A stretch of 64,000 nt of DNA from Solirubrobacteraceae bacterium (GCA_023230855.1 JALNWQ010000002.1:124001-188000); one strand, 5' to 3'; positions 42,036 to 51,601 are shown, numbered from the stretch's first letter. Translations and numbers: made by a program. The notes: a model not told the origin generated them from the letters alone.

Positions 42036-43489
42036 GTCGCTGGCGGTCCGTGGGCGAGCGTCGGACGGTCGGCCAAGGGGACCGCGGCGGGCAGCGGTCG
42101 GCCCTGGGACCGGGCGTGCGCGACGGCGGCCCCGATCCGCTCGGCGACCGGCGGGTGCGTCGAGAGGAGCCGTCCGAGCAGCCGCGACGGGCCGCGCGGG
42201 GCGGGGTCGGCGAGGTTCTGCAGGACGATCCCCTGGAAGAACGGGATCATCGCCGCCGGCTCCGGAGCCCACCGCAGGGCGTCGTCGTCGGCGCGCCGCT
42301 CGACGGTCCGCGACAGCCACGCCATCGCGGGCGCGACGACGAGGCCGACCACCGACCCGGCGGCGAGGATCGCGGGGACCGAGGCCGGGGCGGGGGCCGC
42401 CGTCCCGGCGGGCGCGCGACCGGCGGCAGGACCACCGACCGACGCGTCGACGCCCGCCGCGGCGCCGTGGTCCGGCCCACCGCCCCCGGGATCGGCGACG
42501 TCGCCCGGACCGGTCGGCGCGGACCGGTCGGCGAGGTCGTCCCCCGCGACGTCGCGCGGCGTCCACGCCCGACCGATCGCCGCCGTGGCCCAGAGCCCGA
42601 CCGGCGCGATCGCCGCGAGGAACGCGAGGTTGCGCAGGACGTCGCGGTGGGCGACGTGCGACAGCTCGTGGGCGACGACGAACAGCACCTGCTCGACCGG
42701 GTAGCCGTCCGACAGCGTGTCCCACAGGACGACGCGGCGCGACCGCCCGTAGCCGCTGACGTAGGCGTTGACCGCGGTGGTGCGACGGCTGGCGTCCGAC
42801 ACGAGGACCCGGCCGATCGGCGTGCCGGCCCGCTCGGCCACCTCGTGGATCCCCTCGAGCAGCGGGCCCTCCCCCAACGGCTCGGTGCGCCCGAACAGCG
42901 GCTCGAGGAGGACCGGCGCGAGGAACCCCAGCAGCGCCGACAGGCCGGTCGCCCCGGCGGCCGCCGGCGCCCACCAGTGCGTGGGCCAGCGCCGCTGCAT
43001 CCCCGCGACGCCGCCGCCGACGACGGCCCCGCCGACGGCCGACAGCGCGGTCGAGCGGACGACGTCGGACCGCCACAGCGCCCAGCTGCCGGTCGCCAGG
43101 CCCACCCGCACCGCCCGACGGCGCGACAGCGCCGCGAGGGGAAGCGACGACGCGCCGACCGCGGTCGTCACCGCCGCCCCCGCCCCCGCGCCCGCCGTCA
43201 CCGCGCGCAGGCCGCCGGGTCCGCCGGTCGTCCGACCGACGACCGGCGCGGGCCACCGCCGTGCGAGCGCGGCCATCGTCCCGGCCTCGGCGGCGAACGC
43301 GACGAGCCCGGTCGCGGCCTGCGGTCGGCGGTAGCGGCGCGCCCGGCGGCGTTGCCCGGACGTGAAGTACGATCCCGGATCGATCGGCTCCCGGACGGGT
43401 CTCCGGACCGGTCGCAGGACCGCCGCCGCTCCACCGGCCGCCAGCACCGTCGCCGCCACCGCGATCAGCGGCCTGTCCGAGCGCACCAT
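42026..43489 (-). CDS. M48 zinc metallopeptidase (Ste24/CAAX-protease-like)
   Basis: 487 residues, membrane-bound. Multiple hydrophobic segments precede the zinc site HELSHVAH with the downstream glutamate in ERRADDDAL; the Ste24-type block VNAYVSGYGRSRRVVLWDTL is present, as is the N-terminal YFTSGQRRRARRY. Between the two zinc motifs there is a ~55-residue Gly/Ala/Pro-rich loop. It belongs to the membrane quality-control or prenyl-protein-type proteases. CATACT (43502-43497) is 7 nt before the ATG, and this box lies over the start codon of the divergent phosphoesterase. Confidence 0.87.
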   Translation of the reverse strand: MVRSDRPLIAVAATVLAAGGAAAVLRPVRRPVREPIDPGSYFTSGQRRRARRYRRPQAATGLVAFAAEAGTMAALARRWPAPVVGRTTGGPGGLRAVTAGAGAGAAVTTAVGASSLPLAALSRRRAVRVGLATGSWALWRSDVVRSTALSAVGGAVVGGGVAGMQRRWPTHWWAPAAAGATGLSALLGFLAPVLLEPLFGRTEPLGEGPLLEGIHEVAERAGTPIGRVLVSDASRRTTAVNAYVSGYGRSRRVVLWDTLSDGYPVEQVLFVVAHELSHVAHRDVLRNLAFLAAIAPVGLWATAAIGRAWTPRDVAGDDLADRSAPTGPGDVADPGGGGPDHGAAAGVDASVGGPAAGRAPAGTAAPAPASVPAILAAGSVVGLVVAPAMAWLSRTVERRADDDALRWAPEPAAMIPFFQGIVLQNLADPAPRGPSRLLGRLLSTHPPVAERIGAAVAHARSQGRPLPAAVPLADRPTLAHGPPATCG

Positions 43490-43499
43490 CACCCCGAGT

Positions 43500-44231
43500 A
43501 TGCACGTCGCCGTCGTCTCCGACATCCACGCCAACCGTCACGCGCTCGACGCGGTCCTCGCCGACATCGACGACCGGGGCTGCGAGCAGGTGTGGTGCCT
43601 GGGCGACGTCGTCGGCTACGGCGCCGATCCCAACGGCTGCTGCGCCACGGTGCGACGGTTCGCGACCCACTCGCTCGCAGGCAACCACGACCTCGTCGCC
43701 CTCGGCACGCTCTCCTCGGAGCAGTTCTCGCCGGACGCGGCCACCGCCGCGGCGTGGACCCGCGACGCGCTGCGCGACGAGCACCGGGAGTGGCTGACGA
43801 CGCTGAGCCCGTCGGGCATCGTCCACGGCTGCGTCCTCGCCCACGGCAGCCCGCTGCACCCGGTCTGGGAGTACGTGCTCAACGGCGACCAGGCGGAGCG
43901 GTCTCTGGCGAGCTTCGACGAGCAGGTCGCGCTCATCGGCCACAGCCACATCGCGCTGTCGTTCGCGCAGGACGGCCGGGCCCCCGTCGTCGGGACGCGG
44001 CGTGGCGACGGCGAGGAGGTCGTCCTCGGCGCCCGGCGGTGGCTGCTCAACCCCGGCAGCGTCGGGCAGCCGCGCGACGAGGACCCGCGGGCGTCGTGGC
44101 TGCAGCTCGACCCGGACGAGGGCCGGGCCACCTGGCGCCGCGTGACGTACGACGTCGCCGGCGCGGCCAAGGCGATCCGCGACGCCGGGTTGCCCGACGG
44201 TCTTGCGGAACGCCTGAAGGTCGGTCGGTAG
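43500..44231 (+). CDS. Metallophosphoesterase, YfcE/MJ0936-like
   Basis: 243 residues. Metal-binding blocks of calcineurin-type phosphoesterases: VSDIHANRHAL (DxH), GDVVGYGADP (GDxxxxG), GNHD (LAGNHDLV), and GHSH (LIGHSHIA), followed by NPGSVGQPRDEDPRASW. This subfamily hydrolyses phosphodiesters or protein phosphates. It lies just ahead of a lipoprotein and a Ser/Thr kinase. Confidence 0.9.
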   Translation: MHVAVVSDIHANRHALDAVLADIDDRGCEQVWCLGDVVGYGADPNGCCATVRRFATHSLAGNHDLVALGTLSSEQFSPDAATAAAWTRDALRDEHREWLTTLSPSGIVHGCVLAHGSPLHPVWEYVLNGDQAERSLASFDEQVALIGHSHIALSFAQDGRAPVVGTRRGDGEEVVLGARRWLLNPGSVGQPRDEDPRASWLQLDPDEGRATWRRVTYDVAGAAKAIRDAGLPDGLAERLKVGR

Positions 44232-44250
44232 CCTGCGGGCACGCCTCGCC

Positions 44251-44907
44251 ATGCGCCTCCTGCGACCCGTCCCCCCCTTGGCGCTCTGCGGCGCGCTCGC
44301 CCTCGTCGGCTGCGGGGACGGCGGCCGTCTCGACGCCTCCTCCGCCGATGCGCTGCGGAGCGAGCTGACCCGCATCGAGCGCGCGGTGGCCTCGGGCCGT
44401 TGCGGGGACGCGACCCGCACGATCGAGCTGGGCCGCAACCGGATCGAGCAGCTCCCGGCGTCGGTCGACGGTGGCGTCGTCGACAGCCTGGAGCAGGGGT
44501 TCGCGCTGCTGGAGAGCCGGGTGAAGGTCGCGTGCGAGGAGGAGCCCTCGACCGACACGACGACGACCGAGACGGTCCCGCCGGAGACCACGACGGCCAC
44601 CACGCCGACGGTCCCGACGACGACCACCGAGACGACCCCCACGACCCCGACCTACACCGCGCCGGAGGACCTGCCGCCCGACGATCCCGACGACGAGGGC
44701 GACGACGAGGACGACGGCTCGGGAGGATTCGAGCCGGATCCGGGGACGAGCGGCGACGCGCTGCGCGGGGACGGCACCGCGTCGGGGTTGCGGAGTCGGC
44801 CCCGCCCCGACGACGCGCAGCCCAAGCGGTCCCGCGAGGGGCAGGGCCCGCGCGATCGTCGCGCCGCGCCGCCCCGCGGTCCGGGCCTGGACCGGGGTGA
44901 CCGGTGA
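44251..44907 (+). CDS. Lipoprotein with Thr-rich and acidic low-complexity tail
   Basis: 218 residues. Signal with lipobox LVGC (Cys21). Residues ~30-95 are helical (DALRSELTRIERAVASGRCGDATRTIELG) with two more cysteines that could form a disulfide. The rest is Thr/Pro-rich (TTTETVPPETTTATT-like), then acidic, then Arg-rich. Actinobacterial lipoproteins of this sort occur beside PknB-type kinases. The GTGA overlap with the kinase gene indicates coupling. Confidence 0.8.
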   Translation: MRLLRPVPPLALCGALALVGCGDGGRLDASSADALRSELTRIERAVASGRCGDATRTIELGRNRIEQLPASVDGGVVDSLEQGFALLESRVKVACEEEPSTDTTTTETVPPETTTATTPTVPTTTTETTPTTPTYTAPEDLPPDDPDDEGDDEDDGSGGFEPDPGTSGDALRGDGTASGLRSRPRPDDAQPKRSREGQGPRDRRAAPPRGPGLDRGDR

Positions 44908-46250
44908 GCGACGACGTCCTCGCGGGCCGCTACGAGATCGGCGACCGGCTCGGCGCCGGCGGGATGTCGACCGTCCGGCTGGCGTTCGACCGCCGGCTCG
45001 AGCGGCACGTCGCCGTCAAGCTCCTCGCCGAGCACCTGGCCGACGACCGCCAGTTCGTGTCGCGGTTCCGGCGCGAGGCGCTCGCCGCCGCGCGGCTCGT
45101 CCACAACAACATCGTCCAGGTCTTCGACTTCGGGTTCGACGACGACTCCGGCCGGTACTTCATCGTCATGGAGGCGGTGCGCGGCCAGTCCGGCGCCGAG
45201 CTGCTGCGCGACCGAGGATACCTGTCGGTGCCGGAGGCGACGTCGATCGTCGGCCAGGCCGCCCGCGGGCTCGGGTACGCCCACCGCAACGGCGTCATCC
45301 ACCGCGACGTGAAGCCCGGCAACATCCTGCTGGCGGAGTCGGGCACGGTGAAGATCGCCGACTTCGGGATCGCGAAGGCGATGGCCGAGGAGTCGTCGAT
45401 CACCCAGATCGGGTCGGTCGTCGGCACCGCCAGCTACCTCGCCCCCGAGCAGGCCACCGGCGGAGACGTCGGCCCGGCGTCCGACATCTACGCCCTGGGC
45501 GTCGTCACGTACCAGCTGCTCGCGGCCCGGTTGCCGTACGAGGCCGAGTCGCTCGCCGAGCTCGCGCTGAAGCAGCAGCGCGAGGCCCCGCCGCTGCTCG
45601 ACCAGCTCAACGCCGAGGTGTCGCCGGAGCTGGGCCTCGTCGTCGACCGTGCGCTGTCGCTCGAGCCGCAGGCCCGCTACGCGTCGGCGGAGGCGTACGC
45701 CGAGGCGCTGGAGGCGGCGGCCGAGGGCGTCGACCCGCCCGCGGACGGCCCGACCAGGACGGTGCGCAGCGGCCCGGCGACCGGGGTCACCGCGATCGTC
45801 CCGCGGGACGCGGCCGAGAGCATGGCCCGGGACTTCGTGCCCGACGAGGAGCCCGAGGACCCGGCCGAGCGCACGATGCTGCAACCGGGCCCCGGTGCCG
45901 CCCGGCGCCCCGCCACCGCCGACCAGCCGGCGGTCCCGCGTCGCACCGCACGCGAGCCGCGGCGCGCCCAGCCCGACCCGGGCGTCGCGCCGGCCCGGCG
46001 CGGCGCCGCGCCGCCGAACTGGGATCAGGAGCCGCGCCGCGCCGCGCCGCGCCGGCGGCGCGGCCTGGGGTGCTTCGGGCGGTTCGTCCGGGCGGTCCTC
46101 GTCCTGCTCGTCCTCGCGGCGATCGTCGGCGGCACCGTGTACTGGGTCGTGGGCGAGAAGGTCGCGCCGGAGGTCCGTCGGGTCGTCGGCGACACGCCCA
46201 ACCAGATCGTCGACGACCTGCGCAAGCTCATCGACCAGAACGCCCCGTAG
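44904..46250 (+). CDS. PknB-like Ser/Thr protein kinase with one membrane helix
   Basis: 448 residues. Gly loop LGAGGMSTV, ATP Lys39 (VAVK), catalytic loop HRDVKPGN, DFG, activation loop with SVVGTASYLAPEQ, all intact. The juxtamembrane region (~275-380) is Pro/Ala/Arg-rich. A single helix (AVLVLLVLAAIVGGTVYWVVG) near residues 395-415 is followed by only ~30 extracellular residues without PASTA repeats. It probably phosphorylates cell-envelope or division proteins. Coupled to the upstream lipoprotein, which may serve as its external sensor (inference). Confidence 0.92.
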   Translation: MSDDVLAGRYEIGDRLGAGGMSTVRLAFDRRLERHVAVKLLAEHLADDRQFVSRFRREALAAARLVHNNIVQVFDFGFDDDSGRYFIVMEAVRGQSGAELLRDRGYLSVPEATSIVGQAARGLGYAHRNGVIHRDVKPGNILLAESGTVKIADFGIAKAMAEESSITQIGSVVGTASYLAPEQATGGDVGPASDIYALGVVTYQLLAARLPYEAESLAELALKQQREAPPLLDQLNAEVSPELGLVVDRALSLEPQARYASAEAYAEALEAAAEGVDPPADGPTRTVRSGPATGVTAIVPRDAAESMARDFVPDEEPEDPAERTMLQPGPGAARRPATADQPAVPRRTAREPRRAQPDPGVAPARRGAAPPNWDQEPRRAAPRRRRGLGCFGRFVRAVLVLLVLAAIVGGTVYWVVGEKVAPEVRRVVGDTPNQIVDDLRKLIDQNAP

Positions 46251-46256
46251 CCCGCG

Positions 46257-47543
46257 CTACGGCAGCCTGCCGGCCCGCAGCTCCGCGGCCTCCTCCGCCA
46301 GCCGCCCGTCGACGATCGCGCGGCGCAAGCCGGCCATCGTGCGGGCGACGAACGCGAGGTTGTGCTGGGTGGCCAGCCGCATGCCGGTGAGCTCGCGGTG
46401 GCGCAGGAGGTAGTGGAGGTAGCCGCGGGTGAACCCGTGCGCGCACGCCGGGCAGGGGCAGCCGTCGCAGAGCGGCTCGTCGCTCGTCGCCCACCGCGCC
46501 TGGGTCAGGTCGACCCGCCAGCGCCGGTCCGGCTCGGGCACGAGCACCATGCCGTGGCGGGCGATCCGGGTGGGCATCGCGCAGTCGAACGTGTCGATGC
46601 CCAGCTCGACGCCGCGGACGAGGTCGTCGATGTCGCCGATGCCGAGGAGGTGCCGGGGCTTGTCCGGCGCGGCGCGGTGGAGCTCGGCCGTCGACCAGTC
46701 GACGACCTCGTACATCTGGTCCTTGTGCGCACCGAGCGACCCGCCGATGGCGATCGCGTCGCAGCGCGACGCGGCGACGACCTGACACGCCTCGCGCCGC
46801 AGGTCGTCGTACACCCCGCCCTGCACGATGCCGTAGACGAGCTGCCAGCCGGGCGCGTGTCGCTCGTGCCACGTGAGGCAGCGCTCGAGCCAGCGGTGCG
46901 TGCGCTCGGTCGAGCGGGCGGTGTAGTCGCGCTCGACGTTGAACGGCGTGCACTCGTCGAAGACGACCGCCAGATCGGTGCCGAGCGCCGCTTGGACCTC
47001 CATCGACGTCTCGGGCGACAGGAACCGCCGCGATCCGTCGACGTAGGAGCGGAACGCGACGCCCTCCTCCTCGATCGACTCGATCCGGGCGTGCGACCTG
47101 GATCCGGCGGGCGCGTCCTGGCCCTTGCGGCCGCGGCGGCCCTTGATCTCGTCGGCGACGGTCCCGTGCCCCATCGAGAACACCTGGAACCCGCCGGAGT
47201 CGGTGATGATCGGCCCGTCCCACCCCATGAACCGGTGGAGCCCGCCGTGGTGGCGGATGAGCTCGTGCCCGGGCTGGAGCATGAGGTGGAACGTGTTGCC
47301 CAGGACGATGTCGAACCCGAGCTCGGCGACCTCGGCGGGCAGGAGCGTGCGGACGGTCGCCTTCGTCGCCAGCGGCACGAACGTCGGCGTCCGGATCGGG
47401 CCGTGGGCGGTCTCGATGACGCCGGCCCGGGCGCGGTGCAGATCGTCCTCCCCCGTCGCCTCGATCCGGAACGCCCGGCGCGGACGCTCGGCGGCGGGGC
47501 GCGGCGGGGCGTCGAGGCTCGGGGCGGCGGGGTCGACGGGCAT
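46257..47543 (-). CDS. tgt: tRNA-guanine(34) transglycosylase
   Basis: 428 residues. Asp115 (TDSGGFQVFS) and the nucleophile region GIDTFDCAMPTRIARHG are present, as are the zinc Cys cluster CDGCPCPAC with downstream His (YLHYLLRHRE). It inserts the queuosine precursor in GUN anticodons. TACGAT (47555-47550) is 6 nt before the ATG, so this start is preferred to longer frames. Confidence 0.95.
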   Translation of the reverse strand: MPVDPAAPSLDAPPRPAAERPRRAFRIEATGEDDLHRARAGVIETAHGPIRTPTFVPLATKATVRTLLPAEVAELGFDIVLGNTFHLMLQPGHELIRHHGGLHRFMGWDGPIITDSGGFQVFSMGHGTVADEIKGRRGRKGQDAPAGSRSHARIESIEEEGVAFRSYVDGSRRFLSPETSMEVQAALGTDLAVVFDECTPFNVERDYTARSTERTHRWLERCLTWHERHAPGWQLVYGIVQGGVYDDLRREACQVVAASRCDAIAIGGSLGAHKDQMYEVVDWSTAELHRAAPDKPRHLLGIGDIDDLVRGVELGIDTFDCAMPTRIARHGMVLVPEPDRRWRVDLTQARWATSDEPLCDGCPCPACAHGFTRGYLHYLLRHRELTGMRLATQHNLAFVARTMAGLRRAIVDGRLAEEAAELRAGRLP

Positions 47544-47615
47544 CGGGCCATCGTAGGCCGCCGGCCCCCTCCCGTCCCCACGCCCCGCCGATCTCGAACC
47601 GGAGACGCACAAGAC

Positions 47616-47644
47616 TTGACAACCACACACTTAGATTTCATACT
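47616..47644 (+). promoter_or_regulatory. Sigma-70-like promoter of hsp20
   Basis: TTGACA (47616-47621), a 17-bp spacer, CATACT (47639-47644), in an AT-rich island unusual for the window. An untranslated leader of about 30 nt contains AGGAGG before the ATG. Confidence 0.8.
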
Positions 47645-47682
47645 GCTTCTCAGACAGCACACCCGACCAGGAGGTTCGCCCC

Positions 47683-48231
47683 ATGGCCATCGTTCGTTGG
47701 AGTCCCGCCCGTGAGCTCGGCGCCCTGCAGCGCCAGGTCGACGACGTGTTCGCGTCGTGGTTCGAGCCGACCGCCGCGCGCGCCACGACCCCGTGGCGGC
47801 CCGCCGTCGACCTCGTCGAGCAGGACGACGCCTACGTCCTGACCGCCGACCTCCCCGGCGTGCGGCGCGAGGACCTCGTCGTCGAGGTCGAGGACGACGT
47901 CCTGACGCTCGGGGGTCGGCGCACGCTCGGGCGGCGCTCCTCCGCCGAGGGCGTCGTGCGGCTCGAGCGGGCGTCCGGTGAGCTGCGTCGCCGGATCGCC
48001 CTGCCCGAGGGCGTCGATCCGGATGCGATCGGCGCGTCGTTCCAGGACGGCGTCCTCGAGGTCCGCATCCCCAAGCCCGAGGCGTCCCGGCCTCGCAAGG
48101 TCGCGATCGAGGTCCACGAGCGGGCGCCCGAGGTCGCCGCCGCCCCGTCCTCGACGCCGCCCGGCGAGGCCGAGGCCGAGGCCGAGCCCGCCGAGTCCGT
48201 CACGACGGAAGGCACGCCGACCACGGCGTGA
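47683..48231 (+). CDS. Hsp20/alpha-crystallin small heat-shock protein
   Basis: 182 residues. The alpha-crystallin domain runs ~40-145: PAVDLVEQDDAYVLTADLPGVRREDL, LERASGELRRRIALPEGVD, then DGVLEVRIPK, with a polar Glu/Ala/Thr tail. ATP-independent holdase. It has a strong promoter and ribosome site of its own. No HspR palindrome was seen. Confidence 0.94.
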   Translation: MAIVRWSPARELGALQRQVDDVFASWFEPTAARATTPWRPAVDLVEQDDAYVLTADLPGVRREDLVVEVEDDVLTLGGRRTLGRRSSAEGVVRLERASGELRRRIALPEGVDPDAIGASFQDGVLEVRIPKPEASRPRKVAIEVHERAPEVAAAPSSTPPGEAEAEAEPAESVTTEGTPTTA

Positions 48232-48240
48232 GCGATCGGC

Positions 48241-48269
48241 TCCGCGGCGGGCGGGAGGCCCGCCGCGGA
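48241..48269. terminator. Bidirectional terminator between hsp20 and the FAD gene
   Basis: Perfect 12-bp stem TCCGCGGCGGGC/GCCCGCCGCGGA with a 5-base loop, between convergent genes. Confidence 0.8.
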
Positions 48270-48272
48270 CCG

Positions 48273-49730
48273 TCACCAACCGTCGGCGCCGCGCCCCGCG
48301 GCGGTGGCGGGGCCCCCGGCCCCCAGGTGACGCAGCGCCGACGTCGCCGCGTTGTAGCCACACATCCCGTGGGCCCCGGCCCCGGGCGGCGTCGACGCCG
48401 AGCAGAGGTAGAGCCCGGGGGCGCCGAGCGCGTACGGATCGAGCGCCGGACGGGGCCGGAACACCATCTGCAGCGCGTCGTTGGCCCCGCCGACGATGTC
48501 TCCGCCGACGAGGTTCGCGTTGGCCGCGGCGGTGTCGGTCGTGCTGCGCACGTGGCGTCCGAGGATCCGGTCGCGGAACCCGGGCGCGAACCGCTCGATC
48601 TGCGCCTCGATCGCCGCGGTCGCGTCCCCGGTGTACCCGGACGGGACGTGGGCGTAGGCGTAGATCGGGTGGACGTCCCCGGCCGAACGGGTCGGGTCGG
48701 CGAGGTACTGCTGGCACAGCAGCACGAACGGCCGCTCGGGCATCCCACCCCGGCAGACCATCCGCTCGGCGGCGGCGATCTCCTCGATCGTGCCGCCCAG
48801 GTGCACGGTGCCCGCCCGCCGGGTCGGCTCGTACGTCCACGGCACGCCGCCCTCGACGGCGAACTCCACCTTGAACGTGCCCGGCGCCGTCCGGTAGCGC
48901 CGCAGCGCCCGCGACACGCGTGCCGGGATCCGGTCGCCGGCGATCCGCGCGGCCGCGGCGGGGGTCACGTCGAGGATGACGACGTCCGGTCGGTCGAGCT
49001 CGTCGAGCGAGCGGACCTCGACCCCGGTCTCCAACCGCCCGCCGTGCTCGCGCAGCAGCGCGAGCATCGCGTCGGTGATCGACCGGGAGCCGCCCTCGGC
49101 CACCGGCCAGCCGTAGCGATGGGCGGCGGTCGCGAGCGCGGTGCCGATGGCCGACGACACGACGCTGCGGAACGGCCGGAACGCGTGCGCGGCGACGCCC
49201 GCCCAGAGCGCCCGTCCCTCGACCGTCGACCACCGACGGGCGAGGACCGCCGACGGCAGCCCGGCGCGCATCCCGAACCGCGCCATCGCCAGCGGGTGGT
49301 CGGGCACCCGCAGCATCGGCCGGGTCATGTCGGCGGCGATCCCGTCGAACCGCGACGCGAGCGGCCCGAACACCCCGCGCCACGCCCTCGCGTCCCGGCC
49401 CAGGCCGTCGGCGGTCTCGGTGACGGAGCGGACCGCGGCCGACCCGCCCCCGCCGTCGAGCGGGTGGGCGTACTCGACCTCCGCCCAGCGCCACGTCAGG
49501 CCGTGCGCGCCGAGGTCGAACCGGCGGGTGAACGCGTTGTCGACGGCGAGCGGGTGGGCGGCCGAGCACTCGTCGTGGATGAGGCCCGGCAGCGTCAGCT
49601 CGCCGCTGTGCGTGCCACCGCCGTGACGCGACGCCGCCTCGAGGACCGTGACGTCGATCCCCGAGGCGGCGAGCGTGACGGCGGCGGCGAGCCCGTTGGG
49701 CCCGCTGCCGACGACGACGGCTCGGGTCAC
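48273..49730 (-). CDS. FAD-dependent oxidoreductase, phytoene-desaturase-like
   Basis: 485 residues. Rossmann start VTRAVVVGSGPNGLAAAVTLA with GxGxNG, then E in VLEAASRHGG; C-terminal FAD motif GLYLCSASTPPGAGAHGMCGYNA. It belongs to the NAD(P)/FAD desaturase-like group that includes CrtI relatives. The GTG overlaps the TGA of the DUF3556 gene (GTGA), so the reaction is likely linked to the DUF3556 membrane protein and acyl-CoA ligase upstream. The substrate is unknown; a lipid or isoprenoid is inferred. Confidence 0.85.
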   Translation of the reverse strand: MTRAVVVGSGPNGLAAAVTLAASGIDVTVLEAASRHGGGTHSGELTLPGLIHDECSAAHPLAVDNAFTRRFDLGAHGLTWRWAEVEYAHPLDGGGGSAAVRSVTETADGLGRDARAWRGVFGPLASRFDGIAADMTRPMLRVPDHPLAMARFGMRAGLPSAVLARRWSTVEGRALWAGVAAHAFRPFRSVVSSAIGTALATAAHRYGWPVAEGGSRSITDAMLALLREHGGRLETGVEVRSLDELDRPDVVILDVTPAAAARIAGDRIPARVSRALRRYRTAPGTFKVEFAVEGGVPWTYEPTRRAGTVHLGGTIEEIAAAERMVCRGGMPERPFVLLCQQYLADPTRSAGDVHPIYAYAHVPSGYTGDATAAIEAQIERFAPGFRDRILGRHVRSTTDTAAANANLVGGDIVGGANDALQMVFRPRPALDPYALGAPGLYLCSASTPPGAGAHGMCGYNAATSALRHLGAGGPATAAGRGADGW

Positions 49731-51571
49731 GTGGCGACCTGGGGCCGTGGGACTCCGTCTCCGGCCTCCGCCGCCGGCCCCGGCGGCGGGTCGAGCGGCG
49801 GGTAGCTCACGCGCTGGTAGCCGTCGAGCCGCCAGGTGACGTTCGTCGGAATCGGACCGTCCGGCAGCCACGGCTGGGTGTTGACGCAGTCGTCGACCGA
49901 CCAGCTGCCGCGCTCGACGATCCCGACCGCGGCGTCGATGACCCGGTACTCCTGACGCCCGTTGCCGTACGGCTCGGACTCGACCCACACGATGATGAAC
50001 TCGCCGGGCGCGAAGTCGCAGCGCTCCTGCAGCGCCTCGATGAGGCGCTCGTCATGCAGGTGGCCGTCACCGAAGTTCCAGCCGATCACCGCGTTGCAGG
50101 AGAACTCGGCCTCGCGCAGCGTGTAGTGGTCGAGGTCCTTGCCCAGCGTGTTCCACATGACGGAGTTCAGTCCGCGACCCTGGCTGTGGAGCGAGCGCCA
50201 GCCGAGCAGCTGGTGCAGGACGACCTCCGCCTCGTGGAACCCGTACAGCTCCTCGAGCTGGTCGCGCTGCATGAGCGAGGCCTTCTTCACGTGGTCGTTG
50301 AGCTTCTGCTCGGCCCCCGGCGCCATCCCCCACATCGCCGACGCCCAGTTGCCGCCGTACTGGCGCAGGCCCGGCAGGAACGAGATCTGGTCGGGGCGAC
50401 GGTTGCCCCAGATCGGGAACGTCGACAGCGCGACGATGGTCAGGACGAGCAGCACGGGGTCCATGTCCCAGAGCGCGTAGCCGTCGGCGCTGCTGTGCGA
50501 CAGGAACAGGAACCCGATGAGGTACATGAACATGACGTTCCACTCGATCGGCGTCGCGAGCGGGAAGCAGCTGATGATGAAGACGCAGTAGCCGAGCATG
50601 ATGACCGCGGCCAGCAGCGTGATGGTCTCGTTGGCGGACGCGAGCAGGATCAACGGGACCGCGATCTCGAACGCCGTGCCCGGGATGTGCGCCATGAACC
50701 GGCCGAACCGCGACGGCGTCAGATCGTCGGGGAAGTCCGCGTAGTGCGCGCGCTTGAACTTCGTGGAGTTGAGCCACGGCGTGTTGCTCGTCATCGGCGG
50801 GATGACCAGCGGGAAGTGCTTGTTGAGCTTGGAGAAGCCCGCCCAGGCCCAGACGGCGACGATGAGGATCTTCGCGGCGATGACCATGTCCACGAACGGG
50901 AAGAACGCGAAGAAGATCAGTGCCGGCAGGTACTGCTCGCTGCGGGCCGCGAGGAACACCGTGCGGTCGCGCAGGCCCAGGACGCAGAGCAGGACCATCA
51001 TCGGAACGAGGACGCCCATCGACATGAGATGGCCGACGAACAGGACGTCGTCGGTCCGGTGGGTCTCGACGTTCCCGGGCAGGGCGATCGCGACGATGAA
51101 GCTGACGATCATCAACGTGTAGATCGCCACGTCGATCGGCTCACGGGTGTGGCCCTTCGTCCCGGGCACCTTGTCCGGCCACGGCGGGAGCCGGATCGTG
51201 CCGACGCGGAAGTAGTGCCGGAACCCGGCGGTGAACGGCTTGAAGTGGCCCGACAGCGGCCCCCACGACCCGCCCATGCCGAGCGACTCGATGAGCAGCA
51301 TCCAGACGATGAGCTTCTGCCAGACGATCGCCTGGTCGAACCACTCCGACGGGGCGAACGGGTTGAGGTCCGACGTGAGCGTCGCCGCCAGCACCCCACA
51401 GCCGGCGGTGAAGAAGATCATCCGGAACAGGTAGATGAACATCGTGATCTTCGGCGCGCCGAAGCCGTACTCGGCCCAGTGCCTCGAGAGCGTCTTGATG
51501 CGCTCGAGGTACGGCATCTTCATGAACGTCGGTGGATCGACGGGCGGGAAGTTCCCGGTGGTGAGGCCCAT
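49727..51571 (-). CDS. DUF3556 integral membrane protein
   Basis: 614 residues, about ten membrane helices in residues 45-400, and a soluble C-terminal part (~430-600). Recognised by PPVDPPTFMKMPYLERIKTLSRHWAEYGFG, ESLGMGGSWGPLSGHFKP, TREPIDVAIYTLMI and PIEWNVMFMY, a pattern typical of DUF3556 proteins of mycobacteria and relatives. Many aromatic residues line the helices; the Trp/His content could hold a cofactor. It lies between acyl-CoA ligase and FAD oxidoreductase genes in one operon. Function is unknown. Confidence 0.85.
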   Translation of the reverse strand: MGLTTGNFPPVDPPTFMKMPYLERIKTLSRHWAEYGFGAPKITMFIYLFRMIFFTAGCGVLAATLTSDLNPFAPSEWFDQAIVWQKLIVWMLLIESLGMGGSWGPLSGHFKPFTAGFRHYFRVGTIRLPPWPDKVPGTKGHTREPIDVAIYTLMIVSFIVAIALPGNVETHRTDDVLFVGHLMSMGVLVPMMVLLCVLGLRDRTVFLAARSEQYLPALIFFAFFPFVDMVIAAKILIVAVWAWAGFSKLNKHFPLVIPPMTSNTPWLNSTKFKRAHYADFPDDLTPSRFGRFMAHIPGTAFEIAVPLILLASANETITLLAAVIMLGYCVFIISCFPLATPIEWNVMFMYLIGFLFLSHSSADGYALWDMDPVLLVLTIVALSTFPIWGNRRPDQISFLPGLRQYGGNWASAMWGMAPGAEQKLNDHVKKASLMQRDQLEELYGFHEAEVVLHQLLGWRSLHSQGRGLNSVMWNTLGKDLDHYTLREAEFSCNAVIGWNFGDGHLHDERLIEALQERCDFAPGEFIIVWVESEPYGNGRQEYRVIDAAVGIVERGSWSVDDCVNTQPWLPDGPIPTNVTWRLDGYQRVSYPPLDPPPGPAAEAGDGVPRPQVAT

Positions 51572-51601
51572 GGTTCTCTCTCTCCTCAGGCGGTGGTCGG
51601 C

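Noticed and set aside
47605..47645. HspR (HAIR) operator upstream of hsp20
   Set aside because: Only one partial half-site (CTTGAC) is present; the second half of CTTGAGT-N7-ACTCAAG is absent, and the TTGACA is explained by the -35 box.
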